14,311 nt of DNA from CAZYPB01 sp964649265 (GTDB lineage Archaea; Micrarchaeota; Micrarchaeia; Burarchaeales; JAKAKT01): positions 1 through 14,311 of the forward strand of contig CAZYPB010000027.1 in NCBI GenBank assembly GCA_964649265.1, given 5' to 3'. Within the stretch, counting starts at the first letter, position 1. Every line of letters starts with the position of its first letter. A program made the translations under genes and the position numbers. Below the pieces are notes generated by a model that did no database searches, had not been told where the DNA came from, and saw only the letters and a list, made by a program, of their open reading frames with translations. Shown piece after piece: positions 12,853-14,311 of the stretch.

Positions 12853-13710
12853 ATGTTAAGGATAGCCATACCTAACAAAGGCAGAATACTGCCAAACATA
12901 CTTCAATTGTTTGAAAAGATAGGGCTTGAGGTTTCAGAAAATGGACGTAAGCTCTACGCAAACACCAACAACCCAAACATACAGGTAGTGTACGCTCGAG
13001 CTGCCGATATCCCATTTTATGTTGATGCGGGGGCATCTGATCTAGGTATAACTGGTGAAGATCTGATAAGTGAAAGTGATGTTAGGGTCAATAAGCTTCT
13101 CAAAATGAATTTCGGCGGATGCAGAATCGTAGTCGCATCACCAAAAAGCTCTGGAATAAAATCCCTGAAGGACTATCGGGATGGCGTCAGAGTTGCGACA
13201 AGCTTGGTTAAAATAACTGCTAAATATTTCAAAGACAAGAAAACCAGGCCAAAGATCATACGACTATCTGGAGCAATCGAGCTGGCACCCACGTTGGGAA
13301 TTGCCGATCTCATAATAGACCAAGTAAGCACAGGGACTACACTTGCTGCGAACAACCTTTCAATAGTAGATACGATATCTGAATCAAGGATATGTTTAAT
13401 AGCTAATCCCAGAAGCCTTAGAGTAAAGAAAAAGGAAGTGGAAGAGATTAAGCTCTCAATGGAGGGGGTTGTTATAGCGGAGGGAAAACGCTATGTAATG
13501 GCCAATACTTCAAGTAAAGAGATACTCAAAAAGGTGATTAAGGTCATTCCAAGCATGGAAAGTCCGACAGTATTGAAGCTTTCAAAGAAAGGAGAGTATG
13601 CAGTACACAGTGTTATAGATAGCACAAGTCTCATGACGACAATAATGAAACTGAAGGAAGTTGGAGCTAAGGACATACTAGTAATGAACATGTCAAGGGT
13701 GGTGGAATGA
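12853..13710 (+). CDS. hisG: ATP phosphoribosyltransferase, long form
   Basis: First committed step: ATP plus PRPP gives phosphoribosyl-ATP. At 285 residues it is the long, hexameric form with a C-terminal ACT-like regulatory domain (about 210-285, from KLSMEGVVIAEGKRYVMAN to DILVMNMSRV), which is normally the site of histidine feedback inhibition; no HisZ is needed. The N-terminus LRIAIPNKGRI and the PRPP loop DQVSTGTTLAANNL (D156 to about 169) are typical. Residue 157 is Gln where Leu or Ile is more usual, a mild variation. The ATG abuts the hisB stop with no gap, with the ribosome site (GGAGTGAT) inside hisB. This gene is where flux and feedback control of the operon meet. Confidence 0.96.
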   Translation: MLRIAIPNKGRILPNILQLFEKIGLEVSENGRKLYANTNNPNIQVVYARAADIPFYVDAGASDLGITGEDLISESDVRVNKLLKMNFGGCRIVVASPKSSGIKSLKDYRDGVRVATSLVKITAKYFKDKKTRPKIIRLSGAIELAPTLGIADLIIDQVSTGTTLAANNLSIVDTISESRICLIANPRSLRVKKKEVEEIKLSMEGVVIAEGKRYVMANTSSKEILKKVIKVIPSMESPTVLKLSKKGEYAVHSVIDSTSLMTTIMKLKEVGAKDILVMNMSRVVE

Positions 13711-14309
13711 GACTCTCGATAATAGATTATGGGGCAGGCAACATAACTAACGTAACTAATGCCTTCAAAAAAATTGGAGTTATCTGCGGAGTTAGCAAAA
13801 ACGAATCGGAATGGAAAAATGCAGATGCACTTGTGCTCCCTGGAGTCGGTTCTTTCGGAGCAGCTATGCGAAATCTTGCTAGAGACAGGAGGATTCTGAG
13901 GGATATTGTCTTGAAAGAAGAGGTCCTGTTTCTTGGAATATGTTTAGGTATGCAGATCATAATGGATGAAAGCGAAGAGAGTCCCAAAGAAAAGGGATTG
14001 GGGTTTGTGTGCGGAAAAGCAAAACGTTTTCCTGAAACGCTGCCGGTTCCTCAGATAGGATGGAACGAGGTATCTATGGGGCCGTCCCCTCTTTTCGAAG
14101 GCATTGACCGGTTGTTCGCTTATTTCGCAAACTCATACTATTGCGAACCGAAGGACCCCAGATGTATTTCTGCAACAACAGAATACGGGGTAAATTTTGC
14201 CTCGGCATTCACCAAGAAGAATGTCTTTGCAACGCAGTTTCACCCTGAAAAAAGCGGTGAAATAGGTCTTGATGTTTTGAGAAACTTCATTAAAGAGTTA
14301 AGAAGATGA
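13707..14309 (+). CDS. hisH: Imidazole glycerol phosphate synthase, glutamine amidotransferase subunit
   Basis: Supplies ammonia from glutamine to HisF, which then forms imidazole glycerol phosphate and releases AICAR. 200 residues, complete. Class I amidotransferase triad: nucleophile C79 in FLGICLGMQ, with H179 and E181 in ATQFHPEKSGEIG. N-terminal IDYGAGNITNV and the oxyanion-strand region LPGVGSFGAAM are characteristic of HisH rather than of PurQ or GuaA. Its ATG overlaps the hisG stop (ATGA), with GGTGG 4 bases before. HisF is not in the window and is expected downstream or elsewhere. The stop codon overlaps another ATG at the window edge. Confidence 0.96.
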   Translation: MRLSIIDYGAGNITNVTNAFKKIGVICGVSKNESEWKNADALVLPGVGSFGAAMRNLARDRRILRDIVLKEEVLFLGICLGMQIIMDESEESPKEKGLGFVCGKAKRFPETLPVPQIGWNEVSMGPSPLFEGIDRLFAYFANSYYCEPKDPRCISATTEYGVNFASAFTKKNVFATQFHPEKSGEIGLDVLRNFIKELRR

Positions 14310-14311
14310 GA
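14306..14311 (+). CDS. Possible start of the next his gene (only two codons visible)
   Basis: An ATG at 14306 overlaps the hisH stop in the same ATGA arrangement used elsewhere in this operon, followed by AGA (Met-Arg). By operon logic hisA or hisF could begin here, but nothing further can be read. Confidence 0.3.

Noticed and set aside
1..14311. CRISPR arrays, insertion sequences, tRNA or rRNA genes
   Set aside because: No regularly spaced direct repeats, transposase motifs, cloverleaf or rRNA signatures were noticed on either strand by eye.

Overview
This window looks like archaeal chromosomal DNA. The evidence is archaeal-type gene families (a TrpRS of archaeal type, a KaiC-like ATPase, a GTPase/DUF2073/Zn-ribbon trio, hexulose-phosphate synthase), TATA-like boxes upstream of transcription units, and Shine-Dalgarno sites of the GGTG(A) type 4-5 bases before most starts, several of which are GTG or TTG. 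I cannot fix the lineage from sequence alone; euryarchaeal or DPANN-like is my best guess. I see no mobile element, CRISPR array, rRNA or tRNA.

Layout. Positions 1-4499 are on the minus strand: the 5' part of trpS (cut by the window edge), a KaiC-like ATPase with an unknown overlapping partner, a DUF89 phosphatase directly behind hisS, and hps. Divergent from hps, purB runs on the plus strand and is coupled by overlapping stop/start codons to a small membrane-anchored cysteine-repeat protein. That gene converges, with overlapping stop codons, on a minus-strand operon of Era/Ras-like GTPase, DUF2073 and Zn-ribbon genes. Next come an unrecognised basic protein (minus strand) and a divergent AbrB-ACT regulator (plus strand). 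A 34-residue, two-thirds-lysine mini-protein gene follows, and its 3' end can form mutually exclusive RNA hairpins. The rest is a tightly packed histidine operon: hisD, hisC fused to a HAD phosphatase, hisB, hisG, hisH, and the first codon of a probable next gene.

How the genes fit. HisG starts histidine synthesis from PRPP and ATP; HisH (with HisF, not seen here) makes IGP and releases AICAR to the purine pathway, where PurB acts. HPS is the usual archaeal route to ribulose-5-phosphate and so to PRPP. HisB, the HisC-HAD fusion and HisD cover every step from IGP to histidine if the HAD domain is the histidinol-phosphate phosphatase. HisS uses the product.

The most interesting points are: (1) the HisC-HAD fusion, a candidate for the often-missing archaeal histidinol-phosphatase; (2) the his control region, with a TATA box, a perfect inverted repeat over the expected start site, and a 16-codon leaderless ORF ending Phe-His-Arg-His-Asn; (3) the lysine-rich mini-gene with switch-like hairpins; (4) the AbrB-ACT protein; (5) the periodic cysteine repeat protein after purB.
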